From Acuticoccus mangrovi (GTDB taxonomy: Bacteria; Pseudomonadota; Alphaproteobacteria; Rhizobiales; Amorphaceae), in the NCBI RefSeq assembly GCF_016411865.1, contig NZ_JAEKJA010000023.1, positions 1-64,000 on the forward strand: a DNA stretch of 64,000 nt, written 5' to 3'. The notes under the pieces were generated by a model. It was not told the DNA's origin, ran no database searches, and worked only from the letters and a program-made list of their open reading frames with translations. Position numbers and translations under genes: made by a program. This document shows, piece after piece, positions 7,828-15,692 of this stretch (its first letter is position 1; the number at the start of each line of letters is the position of its first letter).

Positions 7828-9036
7828 TCAGGCGAGCCCCGAAGCGCCCATCACGTCGGCCGGCGTGCGCAGGCACACGCTGTTGAACAGCTTTTCGATG
7901 GTCGTCGGGTCGAGACCCTGAACGATGGCGACGAGCCGGCTTCGCCGATCCTCCCCCGGCCAGTCGTCGAGCCGCGCGAGGGGGTGCACGACGTGCTGCA
8001 CCGCCTGCAGAATGTAGGGGTGATCGGGCTCGTCGGCGAAGGCGATGATGCCCTTCATGCGGAGCATGTTGGCGCCGTAGAGCATGCTCACCGTGTCCAT
8101 GAACACCGTGAACGCCGTCTTGTCGATGGGCCGGTCGGCGACGACGCTCACCGAGTTGATGCCGTTGAGGTCGTGCTCGTGCTCATGATCATGATCGGCG
8201 TGGTCGTGCTCGCCATGATCATGGTGATGGTCGTGATCATGGTGGTGGTGCGCGTGGTGAGTGTGGCCGTGGTCGTCGAGCCACTCCTGAACGTCGCCGT
8301 CGAGGTCGGTCGGGGCGTAGGGGCGCGGCGCGAAGGCGTCGACGAGGCTGAAGCCGGGGTCGGCGACGTCGTCGATCGGGGCGTGCGGGTTGAAGCGGGC
8401 GATCGAGCGGCGAAGCTCCGCGAGGTGCTGCGCCTTGTCCTCGGTGTCGAGAAGATCGGTCTTCGTCAGGAGGACGCGGTCGGCGAAGGCGAGCTGCTTC
8501 ACGCATTCGGCGTGGCGGGCGAGCGTCTGGGGCCCGTGGATGGCGTCGAACGTGGTGACCACCCCGGCAAGGCGGTAGTGGCGGGCGACCGTGTGGTCCC
8601 TGAGGCCGAAGGCGGGGACGGCTCCGGCGACGAGCTGATTGATCACCGGGGCGGGGTCGGCCAGTCCCGTCGTCTCGATGATGACCCGCTGCAGCGGCAG
8701 GCGGCCCGTGGTGCGGGCCGCTTCGTGAAGCTCTGCAACCGAGACGCGGATGTCGCTGCCGGCCGTGCAGCAGAGACAGCCGGTGCTCGTCACGGCGACG
8801 TCGGGCCGGCCCTCGGCGAGGATGTCGTGATCGACGGCGACGTCGCCGAACTCGTTGATGACGAGGCCGGTGCCGGCAAATTCGGGCTGCGCTAGGAGCC
8901 GGCGCAGAAGCGTCGACTTTCCCGATCCGAGGAAGCCGGTGAGGATCAGAATCGGGGTGGGCGCTCCGTCTGGGCGCGCCGGTCGCTTCGCTTCGGCGTC
9001 CTGTCGAGTTCCGGTGTCGGGTGCGGCTGCGGTCAC
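7828..9036 (-). CDS. COG0523 GTPase metallochaperone with histidine-rich insert
   Basis: A second COG0523 GTPase, 402 residues. Walker A is GFLGSGKSTLL (34-44) and the metal motif is TGCLCCTA (Cys87, 89, 90). Around residues 250-285 there is a dense His/Asp/Glu run, starting DHGHTHHAHHHHDH, that would bind several zinc ions. The C-terminal CobW domain follows. The GTG at 9036, with GGAG upstream, is the only sensible start. It is the last gene of the aztA-aztB-aztC unit, 70 bases after aztC and beyond a strong hairpin, so it may be made at a lower level. It probably receives or stores zinc brought in by the Azt importer. Confidence 0.92.
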   Translation of the reverse strand: MTAAAPDTGTRQDAEAKRPARPDGAPTPILILTGFLGSGKSTLLRRLLAQPEFAGTGLVINEFGDVAVDHDILAEGRPDVAVTSTGCLCCTAGSDIRVSVAELHEAARTTGRLPLQRVIIETTGLADPAPVINQLVAGAVPAFGLRDHTVARHYRLAGVVTTFDAIHGPQTLARHAECVKQLAFADRVLLTKTDLLDTEDKAQHLAELRRSIARFNPHAPIDDVADPGFSLVDAFAPRPYAPTDLDGDVQEWLDDHGHTHHAHHHHDHDHHHDHGEHDHADHDHEHEHDLNGINSVSVVADRPIDKTAFTVFMDTVSMLYGANMLRMKGIIAFADEPDHPYILQAVQHVVHPLARLDDWPGEDRRSRLVAIVQGLDPTTIEKLFNSVCLRTPADVMGASGLA

Positions 9037-9057
9037 GGCGATATCTCCAACGAGTGC

Positions 9058-9078
9058 GGGGGCCGCGCGGCGGCCCCC
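9058..9078 (-). terminator. Hairpin between aztC and the downstream COG0523 gene
   Basis: Nine-base perfect arms GGGGGCCGC and GCGGCCCCC with a 3-base loop, 28 bases past the aztC stop. Because the same operon seems to continue, it may be a partial terminator or an mRNA stabiliser for the abundant binding protein. Confidence 0.5.
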
Positions 9079-9106
9079 ACTGTTAACGTGGTGCGAGGCG
9101 AACGCC

Positions 9107-10111
9107 TTAGCTAGCGCTGAGGGCGCTCAGCAGCGTCTTCGCGTTGTTCTCGAACATGTCGACATAGGTCGAGGCCGGGCCGTCGGGGCCCGACAGGGCG
9201 TCCGAATAGAGCTCGCCGCCGACCTTGGCGCCGGTCTCGCGGGTGATCTGCTCGACCACGCGGTTGTCGGTGATGTTTTCCACGAAGACCGCGGCGATCT
9301 GCTCGTCGCGGATCTGGTCGATGATGTGGGCGATGTCGGCCGCCGACGGCTCGGCCTCGGTGCTGAGGCCTTCGGGGGCGATGAACTCGAGGCCATAGGC
9401 GCGGCCGAAATAGCGGAACGCGTCGTGCGAGGTCACGATCTTGCGCTGCGTGTCGGGCAGGGCGCCGAACTCGCTCTTCAGCTTGGCGTTGAGCGCTTCG
9501 AGGGTGGCGATGTAGTCCTTGGCCCGCTCTGCGTAGGCGTCGGCGTGGGCCGGGTCGGCCTCCTCCAGAGCGGTGGCGATGTTCTTTGCGAAGATCACGC
9601 CGTTGGCGAGATCCTGCCAGGCGTGCGGATCGAAGTCGCCGTGATGGTGGTGGCCCTCGTGCCCGTGCTCATGCTCGGCGTGCTCTTCGCCGTGGTGATC
9701 GTGGTCGTCGTCATCGTCATCATCGTCGTGATGATGCTCGTGTTCGTGCTCCTCGTCCCATGTCATGGGGGTCACACCGTCGGTCGCCGTCGCCGTGAGG
9801 CCGGAGAACTCGGCCGCCTCGACGAGGCGGGGGAGCCAGCCTTCGAAGTCGAGCCCGTTGACGATGAGCACGTCGGCCTTCGACAGGGCCTTCGCGTCGG
9901 CGGGGGTCGGCTCGTAGACGTGAGCGTCGCCGTTCGGTCCGACGATGGTCGTCACCGAGACCTGATCGCCACCGATCTCGCTCACCATGTCACCGAGGAT
10001 GGAGAAGCTTGCGACGACGTCGAGCTTGTCCTGCGCGAGCGCTCCGCCGGCGGCGGAGACCGTGAGGGCGAGCGCCGAGGCCGCTCCAATGAGTGTGCGG
10101 CGTGTCAGCAT
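9107..10111 (-). CDS. aztC: Zinc-binding periplasmic protein of ABC importer (AztC)
   Basis: A 334-residue cluster A-I substrate-binding protein. The signal peptide covers residues 1-26 (ending GGALAQ). Zinc ligands expected in the family are seen at His64 (GDAHVYEP) and His163 (DFDPHAW), with another in TSHDAFRYFG. Residues 121-158 form a long mobile loop of histidine and acidic residues, typical of zinc carriers such as ZnuA and AztC. The ATG at 10111 has AAAGGA upstream. It follows aztB by 16 bases. The presence of an aztD gene in the same region favours AztC over ZnuA, although sequence alone does not fully separate them. Confidence 0.88.
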   Translation of the reverse strand: MLTRRTLIGAASALALTVSAAGGALAQDKLDVVASFSILGDMVSEIGGDQVSVTTIVGPNGDAHVYEPTPADAKALSKADVLIVNGLDFEGWLPRLVEAAEFSGLTATATDGVTPMTWDEEHEHEHHHDDDDDDDDHDHHGEEHAEHEHGHEGHHHHGDFDPHAWQDLANGVIFAKNIATALEEADPAHADAYAERAKDYIATLEALNAKLKSEFGALPDTQRKIVTSHDAFRYFGRAYGLEFIAPEGLSTEAEPSAADIAHIIDQIRDEQIAAVFVENITDNRVVEQITRETGAKVGGELYSDALSGPDGPASTYVDMFENNAKTLLSALSAS

Positions 10112-10127
10112 GGCATATCCTTTACTG

Positions 10128-11000
10128 CTAACGCTGGAGGTGGGGGAGGTGCAGGGCCTGCGACAGGAAGCTTCCGCGCGGTCCGACGAGGACGGAGATG
10201 GCGTAAGCCGTCCCCGCACCGAGGATGATCGCCGGCGAGGAGGGCAGGTGCGCGTGGTAGGACACCAACAGCCCCGCGAGCGAGGAGCCGATGCCGATCA
10301 CGACGCCGACGATGAACTGACCCGGGATCGTCTCGGACCAGAAGCGTGCGGCCGCGGCCGGCAGCATCATGATCCCGACCACCATCAGCGTGCCGAGCGC
10401 CTGAAAGCCCGAGACGAGATTGAGCACGACGAGCGTCAGGAAGACGAGGTGGACCGCGCGCCCGGCCCCGCCGACATTGCGCAGGAAATCCGGGTTGAAG
10501 CACTCGGCGACGAGGAGGCGGTAGATGATCGCGAGCACGTTGATCGTAAGGCTCGTCACGATGGCGATGAGGAGGATCGAGCCGTCGTCGAGGGCGAGCA
10601 CGGTGCCGAACAGGACGTGCATGATGTCGACGTTCGAGCCGCGGGTTGAGACGAGCAGCACGCCGAGGCCGAGCGAGATCAGATAGAAGGCGGCAAAGCT
10701 CGCGTCTTCGCGCAGCGGCGTCATGCGTGACACGAGCCCCGCCAGGAGGGCCACGGTGAGCCCGGCGACGACGCCGCCGATCGTCATCGTCCACAGCGAC
10801 AGGCCGGCGAAGAGGAAGGCGACGGCCGCCCCGGGCAGGATCGCATGCGCCATGGCGTCGCCCATCAGGCTCATGCGGCGGATGATGAGGAGCACCCCGA
10901 GCGGCACCGAGCCGAGGCTGAGGGCGACGCAGCCGATGAGGGCGCGCCGCATGAAGCCGTAGCTGACGAACGGCTCGACGACGAGTTCGTAGAGGCTCAT
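10128..11000 (-). CDS. aztB: Zinc ABC importer permease (AztB)
   Basis: A 290-residue integral membrane permease of the ABC-3 (manganese/zinc/iron chelate) family with about eight hydrophobic segments. The family motifs include RRMSLMGDAMAHAILPGAA near residues 41-60 and LGVLLVSTRGSN in the middle. It pairs with the ATPase upstream, whose stop overlaps its ATG by four bases (ATGA), and with the binding protein 16 bases downstream. It forms the channel through which zinc crosses the inner membrane. Confidence 0.92.
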   Translation of the reverse strand: MSLYELVVEPFVSYGFMRRALIGCVALSLGSVPLGVLLIIRRMSLMGDAMAHAILPGAAVAFLFAGLSLWTMTIGGVVAGLTVALLAGLVSRMTPLREDASFAAFYLISLGLGVLLVSTRGSNVDIMHVLFGTVLALDDGSILLIAIVTSLTINVLAIIYRLLVAECFNPDFLRNVGGAGRAVHLVFLTLVVLNLVSGFQALGTLMVVGIMMLPAAAARFWSETIPGQFIVGVVIGIGSSLAGLLVSYHAHLPSSPAIILGAGTAYAISVLVGPRGSFLSQALHLPHLQR

Positions 11001-11743
11001 GCCGCCGCCCGCCGGCAGACCGGCGCCCCTTCGAGAGTCGCCTCGCTCATCTGCCGCGCCAGCAGGAGATTTTCAGCGGTCAGCGCCTCGGCCGTCGGCC
11101 CCCACGCGACCGGCTCGCGGGCGAGGAGGAGGGTGTTCGGCATCTCGCGCCGCACGATCTCGAGGTCGTGGAGCACCGCGACCACGGTGCGTCCCTCGCC
11201 GTGCCAGCGCTGCACCAGTTCCAGGAGGTCGGCGGTGGTGCGGCTGTCGATCGCGGTGAAGGGCTCGTCGAGCAGGAGGATGCGCGCGTCCTGCAGGAGC
11301 ATGCGGGCGAAGAGGACGCGCTGCATCTGCCCGCCCGACAGGGTGCCGATGGCGCGCCGCTCGAAATCTTTCAACCCGACGGCGGCGAGCGCCTCGACGG
11401 CGCGGTCGAGATGCTCGCCGTCGATGCGCCGCAGCGGGCCGACCCGCCGCCACAGCCCCATGGAGACGAGGTCGAGCACCTCCATCGGGAAGCTGCGGTC
11501 GAGTTCGCTCTGCTGCGGCAGATAGGCGATGTCGCGCGGATCGATGTCGCGCACGTGGATGCGACCTTCGTCGACCCGGATCGCGCCGATGATCGCCTTG
11601 ATCAGCGTCGACTTGCCGGCGCCGTTCGGTCCCACGATCGCCGTCAGCGAGCCGGGCTCGAAGGTTCCCGACAGATGGTGGACGGCCGGGTGACGCCGGT
11701 AGGCGAGCGTCACGTCGTCGAACTGGATCGCGGGGGCCTTCAT
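10997..11743 (-). CDS. aztA: Zinc ABC importer ATP-binding protein (AztA)
   Basis: A 248-residue ABC ATPase with Walker A GPNGAGKST, signature LSGGQMQRV and Walker B ILLLDEP. It drives the AztB permease. The ATG at 11743 (MKAPAIQFDD) was chosen over a much longer upstream frame because the ABC domain begins immediately after it, and because the ATG overlaps the stop of a small upstream gene (ATGA). Its own stop overlaps the aztB start in the same way, so translation of the whole run is coupled. Confidence 0.92.
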   Translation of the reverse strand: MKAPAIQFDDVTLAYRRHPAVHHLSGTFEPGSLTAIVGPNGAGKSTLIKAIIGAIRVDEGRIHVRDIDPRDIAYLPQQSELDRSFPMEVLDLVSMGLWRRVGPLRRIDGEHLDRAVEALAAVGLKDFERRAIGTLSGGQMQRVLFARMLLQDARILLLDEPFTAIDSRTTADLLELVQRWHGEGRTVVAVLHDLEIVRREMPNTLLLAREPVAWGPTAEALTAENLLLARQMSEATLEGAPVCRRAAA

Positions 11744-11856
11744 ACGCCGACCCACCCGAGCGCCCAGGCGACGCCGATCCAGATGGCGCCGGTGAGGAGG
11801 GCGGACACAACGAGCCGATCGGTGGCCGAGGCGCGCAGCGTGGAGCGATGCTTCAT
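11740..11856 (-). CDS. 38-residue single-segment membrane peptide heading the azt operon
   Basis: A short gene encoding MKHRSTLRASATDRLVV followed by a hydrophobic helix (about residues 14-38, with AIWIGVAWALGW) and ending at its TGA, which overlaps the aztA ATG as ATGA. A strong GGAGG lies five bases before the ATG, better than the site of many genes here. Its positively charged N-terminus and single membrane helix suggest an inner-membrane micropeptide with N-in topology. It lies between the Zur-like box at 11985 and aztA. I do not know a family for it. It could tune or stabilise the AztB permease, by analogy with small subunits of other transporters and oxidases. Confidence 0.72.
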   Translation of the reverse strand: MKHRSTLRASATDRLVVSALLTGAIWIGVAWALGWVGV

Positions 11857-11984
11857 GGGTGCCTCCGTTCGCATGCCCGCATGGTCGGTCGGTCGGCCGC
11901 CCGTGCGCCGCCGCGCGGTAGAGCGGCCATTGAAGCGAGCGGTTCACTCAGCCCTGACATGTGCACCTGATCGGTATTGTTTTA

Positions 11985-11999
11985 TGTTATACTGTAACA
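11985..11999. promoter_or_regulatory. Zur box of the azt operon
   Basis: Reads TGTTATACTGTAACA: outer arms TGTTA and TAACA are perfect around five bases. It lies 129 bases upstream of the small membrane-peptide start at 11856 and is the nearest box to the aztA transcription unit. It should repress zinc import when zinc is ample. Confidence 0.75.
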
Positions 12000-12102
12000 G
12001 TCGACTAGCAGCCTCCGCGCGGCGGTGCAAGCCAATTGCCCGTCGCTCGGACGTTGCGACCGAGCGCGCGCCGCCGCTTTAGCGACACGCTTGCGACTTC
12101 AG

Positions 12103-12114
12103 ATGATATAACAT
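12103..12114. promoter_or_regulatory. Zur-like box facing the peptide-type ABC operon
   Basis: ATGATATAACAT, one base away from the perfect palindrome ATGTTATAACAT. It lies about 110 bases from the azt box. It may control the rightward operon that begins at 12402, or may be a second operator for azt. Confidence 0.6.
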
Positions 12115-12401
12115 ACGTTTCGCGCCGAACGCGCCCCACCATCAAAAAAATGTCGCGTCGAGCGCAACACACAAGGTGCCGGTTCCATGCTGCGAGACCC
12201 CTTACGCATCGTTCTTGCGCAAGATGAGGCCGGTATGGGCCGCTTGAAACCGAAGGGCTGCGCTGTCGTCGGCGCGGCCCCTCGGGCGCCTTGCCCAAAG
12301 CCCGAGTCGCGCCGCTAGGAGCGGACGGCACTCCCGCGACGGCTTGCGGCGGGGCCACCCGCCGATGCATTCGTTCTTCCTCTCAGCTTGGACACAGTTC
12401 G

Positions 12402-13934
12402 ATGAAGCAGCCCCTTCATGCGCTCGCTCTTGCGCTTCTCGTCGCAGCCGGCATCGGCCTTCCCGACGCTTACGCTCAGACCCGAACCGACGTGGCGGTG
12501 GCCGCCCCCTGGCACGTCTCCGGCATCGATCCCGCGCAGGACGGCTACACCTTCCAGCGCATGGAGGTCGGCGAGACGCTGGTCGACGCCGACGCGACGG
12601 GCGCCCTGCGCCCCGGGCTCGCGACGGACTGGACGGTCAGCGACGACGGCCTCACCTGGCGTTTCGACATCCGCGAGAATGTTGTCTTCCACGACGGCAG
12701 CGCGCTCGATGCAGCGGCCGCGGCATCGAGCCTCAACCGCGCGATGACGCGGCCGGGCATCCTTTCCTCGGTGCCGCTCGAGGCGATCGAGGCCGACGGG
12801 AACGCCGTCGTCGTGCGCCTCTCCGAGCCGTTCTCCGCCGTCCCGGCGGTGCTCGCGAACTATACGACGATGATCCTCGCCCCGGCGTCCTTCGATGCGG
12901 AGGGCAACGTGGTCGCCTTCATCGGCACCGGGCCGTTCGCCGTCGACAAGGTCGAGACCCCGCTCTCGCTGGCGGTGCGGCGGTTCGACGACTATTGGGG
13001 CGAGGCGCCGGCGATCGAGGCGGCGAGCTACCTCTCGGCCTCCCGCGCCGAGACGCGGGCGCTGATGGCCGAGAGCGGCGACGCCGACGTCGCCGTCACC
13101 CTCGATCCCGCCGGCTACGCGCAGCTGAAGCGGGTCGACGGCATCGCGGTCGAGGCCGTCTCGATCCCGCGCAGCATCGTGCTCAAGCTCAACCTCGCCC
13201 GCGGACCGCTCGCCGACAAGGCGGCGCGCGAGGCGCTGAGCCTCGCGATCGACCGCGAAGGGATCGCCGCCGGCATCCTGCGCTTCCCCGACGCCGCCGC
13301 GACGCAGCTCTTCCCGCCCGTTCTCAAGGGCTGGTACGACGCCGACCTTCCCCCGCTCGCCTATGACCCGGAGCGCGCGGCCGAGCTCCTCGCGGGCCTC
13401 GGCTGGGAGAAGGGGGACGATGGCATTTTGACGCGCGACGGCGCGCGCTTCGCGCTGACCCTGCGCACCTTTCCGAACCGTCCGGAGCTGCCCTTGATCG
13501 CCGCGGCCCTGCAGGATCAGTGGCGCGCCATCGGCGTCGATCTCGCGGTTTCGGTGGGCAACTCCTCCGAGATCCCGGCCGGCCATCAGGACGGCTCGCT
13601 CGACGTCGCCCTCTATGCCCGCAACTACGGGCTGACGCCGGACCCGGTGGTCAACACCGTCGACGATTTCGGTACCGGCGGGGGCGATTGGGGTGCGATG
13701 AACTGGGATGCGCCCGAGGTTGCCGAGGCGCTCACCGCCGCGCTGCGCCAGAGCGATCCGGAGGCGCGCAGTGCGGCGATCCACACCGTGGCGAGCGCGC
13801 TGCAACAGGAGCTGCCCGTGATCCCCATCGCCTGGTACCAGCACACCGTCGCCTATCCGGTCGCTCTCGAAGGCCTCGTCGTCGACCCGCTGGAGCGCAC
13901 CTATGGCCTTTCCGCGGTGCGGTGGGCCCGTTGA
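12402..13934 (+). CDS. Peptide/nickel/opine-type ABC substrate-binding protein
   Basis: A 510-residue family 5 periplasmic binding protein. The signal peptide (1-23) ends in PDAYAQ. The usual core follows: SDDGLTWRFDIRENVVFHDG near residues 85-105 and YDPERAAELLAGLGW near the C-terminal third. ATG 12402 begins right at the signal peptide. The family binds dipeptides, nickel complexes or opine-type metallophores. This gene heads a four-gene importer downstream of a Zur-like box, so uptake of a zinc complex is a reasonable inference. No metallophore synthesis gene was seen in the window. Histidine is not notably enriched, so binding of bare zinc is less likely. Confidence 0.88.
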   Translation: MKQPLHALALALLVAAGIGLPDAYAQTRTDVAVAAPWHVSGIDPAQDGYTFQRMEVGETLVDADATGALRPGLATDWTVSDDGLTWRFDIRENVVFHDGSALDAAAAASSLNRAMTRPGILSSVPLEAIEADGNAVVVRLSEPFSAVPAVLANYTTMILAPASFDAEGNVVAFIGTGPFAVDKVETPLSLAVRRFDDYWGEAPAIEAASYLSASRAETRALMAESGDADVAVTLDPAGYAQLKRVDGIAVEAVSIPRSIVLKLNLARGPLADKAAREALSLAIDREGIAAGILRFPDAAATQLFPPVLKGWYDADLPPLAYDPERAAELLAGLGWEKGDDGILTRDGARFALTLRTFPNRPELPLIAAALQDQWRAIGVDLAVSVGNSSEIPAGHQDGSLDVALYARNYGLTPDPVVNTVDDFGTGGGDWGAMNWDAPEVAEALTAALRQSDPEARSAAIHTVASALQQELPVIPIAWYQHTVAYPVALEGLVVDPLERTYGLSAVRWAR

Positions 13935-13969
13935 GGCAGCCTCGCAGCGAGGAGGACGAGGGGCTTGCC

Positions 13970-14914
13970 TTGGCGATCAGCCTCGGCAAGCTCACCCTCG
14001 GGCGCATCGTTCAGGCCGCCATCGTCGCGCTCGTCGTCGGCGTGGTCGGCTTTGCGATGATGGAGGCGTTGCCGGGCGACGCCGCCTATCGCATCGCCGC
14101 CGGCCGCTACGGCTACGACATGGTGACGGGAGCGGCGGCGGAGCAGGTGCGCAGTGAGCTCGGTCTCGACCGGCCCGCGGCGGAGCGCCTTCTCACCTGG
14201 GTCGGGCAGACATTCACGTTCGATCTCGGCCAATCCGCCGTCACCGGCGAGCGGGTTGGCCACGCCATCGACCATCAGCTCGGCCACACCGTCGAGCTCG
14301 CCCTCGTCGCGGTGGCGGTGGCGCTCCTGATCGCCGTGCCGATCGGGGTGCTCGCCGGGCTCCGGCCAGGGAGCCTCTTCGACCGTATCAGCGCCGCCCT
14401 CGCGATCGTGGTGCGCGCCATGCCGGCCTTCCTGATCGGCATCGTGCTGATGCTCGTTCTCGCCGTCGAGCTCGGCCTCGTGCCGGCTGCGGGGCATGGC
14501 CACGGCGGCAACTTCGTCCTACCGGCGCTCACCCTCGGGATCGTCCTCGCCTCGGTTCTGACGCGCGTGGTGCGCAACGCGGTGGCGGCGACGGTCGCGA
14601 GCGACGCCTTCCAATTCGCCCTCCACAAGGGCCTGCCGATGCGCGCCGCCTTCCTGCGCCACGGCGTGCGCAACGCCGCCGTGCCGGTGGTCGCCTATCT
14701 CGGCGTCCAGATGGCGCTTCTCCTCGAAGGCGTGGTCGTCGTCGAAAGCGTGTTCTCCTGGCCGGGCATCGGCCACGCCCTGACCCATGCGATCTTCGAG
14801 CGCGACGTGCCGATGCTGCAGGGCACCGCGCTGACCCTCGGATTGATGTTCGTGCTCCTTTCCTTCCTCGCCGACCTCGCCTGCCGTGCGCTCGATCCGA
14901 GGCTCAACACATGA
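13970..14914 (+). CDS. Peptide-type ABC importer permease (DppB-like)
   Basis: A permease of the DppB/NikB type with about six membrane segments and the conserved region VLTRVVRNAVAAT, then VVVESVFSWPGIGHAL. It has 314 residues if translated from the TTG at 13970, which has GAGGGG upstream; a TTG at 13931 overlapping the previous stop is an alternative and would add 13 residues (RQPRSEEDEGL). No ATG is available near the expected N-terminus. Its stop overlaps the next permease start (ATGA). It forms half of the channel. Confidence 0.87.
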   Translation: MAISLGKLTLGRIVQAAIVALVVGVVGFAMMEALPGDAAYRIAAGRYGYDMVTGAAAEQVRSELGLDRPAAERLLTWVGQTFTFDLGQSAVTGERVGHAIDHQLGHTVELALVAVAVALLIAVPIGVLAGLRPGSLFDRISAALAIVVRAMPAFLIGIVLMLVLAVELGLVPAAGHGHGGNFVLPALTLGIVLASVLTRVVRNAVAATVASDAFQFALHKGLPMRAAFLRHGVRNAAVPVVAYLGVQMALLLEGVVVVESVFSWPGIGHALTHAIFERDVPMLQGTALTLGLMFVLLSFLADLACRALDPRLNT

Positions 14915-15690
14915 GGCTCCCGCGTCTTGTCGGGCTCGTGTGCCTTCTCGTCATCGCCGTCCTCACCATCCTCGGCCCGAGCCTCTCCGGCTTCGATCCG
15001 GCGAAGCAGAATCTGCGGGCGATCCTGTTGCCGCCCGGAACCGACGGCCATCTTCTCGGCACCGACAATCTCGGGCGCGACATCGCCGCGCGCATTCTCG
15101 GCGGCGCGCAGATCACGTTGAGCCTCGCCGCGCTCGCGGTGGCGAGCGCGGCGGCGTTCGGCGTCGGCCTCGGTATGCTCGCCGGCTGGCGCGGCGGGGT
15201 GACGGATCGCCTGCTCGGGGCGCTGTCCGACGCGGTGCTCGCGCTGCCGGGGCTTCTCCTGGTGCTCCTCCTCGCCGCCATCCGGCCGGACAGCTGGTGG
15301 ACGCTCTATGCCGGCCTCGCGCTCACCCTCTGGGTCGAGTTCTTCCGCGTCTCGCGCGCCCGCACCCGCGTTCTGACCGCATCCCCGGCGGTGGAGGCGG
15401 CACGGCTCCTGGGTCTCGGCCGCTGGCACGTCGTGCGGCGCCACCTCTGGCCGGACCTTTCCCTGCAGATTCTGACGCTCGCCGCCTTCGGTGCCGCGAC
15501 CGTGGTGACGGCGCTCGCGACGCTCGGCTTCATCTCGGTGGGGCTGCGCCCGCCGACGCCGGAGTGGGGCGTCATGATGGCCGAGCTTCTGCCGAGCTGG
15601 CGCGAGGCGCCGTGGGCGATCGCGGCTCCCGTCGTGGCGCTCGCGGCCACCGTCCTGTCGCTGCGTCTTGCTGCCGGATCGGAGGGCTGA
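14911..15690 (+). CDS. Peptide-type ABC importer permease (DppC-like)
   Basis: A 259-residue DppC/NikC-type permease with an N-terminal helix, the family signature GTDNLGRDIAARILGGAQI (about 50-68) and RPPTPEWGVMMAE near the C-terminus, where other family members read similarly. About six membrane segments are visible. The start overlaps the previous stop by four bases and the ATPase gene follows after two bases, so the four genes are one operon. Confidence 0.92.
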   Translation: MRLPRLVGLVCLLVIAVLTILGPSLSGFDPAKQNLRAILLPPGTDGHLLGTDNLGRDIAARILGGAQITLSLAALAVASAAAFGVGLGMLAGWRGGVTDRLLGALSDAVLALPGLLLVLLLAAIRPDSWWTLYAGLALTLWVEFFRVSRARTRVLTASPAVEAARLLGLGRWHVVRRHLWPDLSLQILTLAAFGAATVVTALATLGFISVGLRPPTPEWGVMMAELLPSWREAPWAIAAPVVALAATVLSLRLAAGSEG

Positions 15691-15692
15691 GA

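Larger units (their letters stand above)
11857..12401. other. Regulatory gap between the azt operon and the peptide-type ABC operon
   Basis: A 545-base divergent region with two Zur-like boxes (11985-11999 and 12103-12114). No convincing gene was seen. If the box at 12103 marks the promoter of the rightward operon, its transcript would carry a leader of about 270 bases, which is long; parts of that leader are GC-rich and could fold, but I recognise no riboswitch in it. Confidence 0.55.

Noticed and set aside
8120-8300. Repetitive sequence that could be taken for a short tandem repeat
   Set aside because: It is the codon pattern (CAT/CAC/GAC) of the histidine-rich loop of a COG0523 protein; a similar pattern at 9640-9760 is the AztC loop and at 25660-25740 the DmeF loop.
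12005-12370. A 121-codon minus-strand frame in the azt divergent region
   Set aside because: No ribosome site, unusual composition and no recognisable domain; it also crosses the Zur-like box at 12103.
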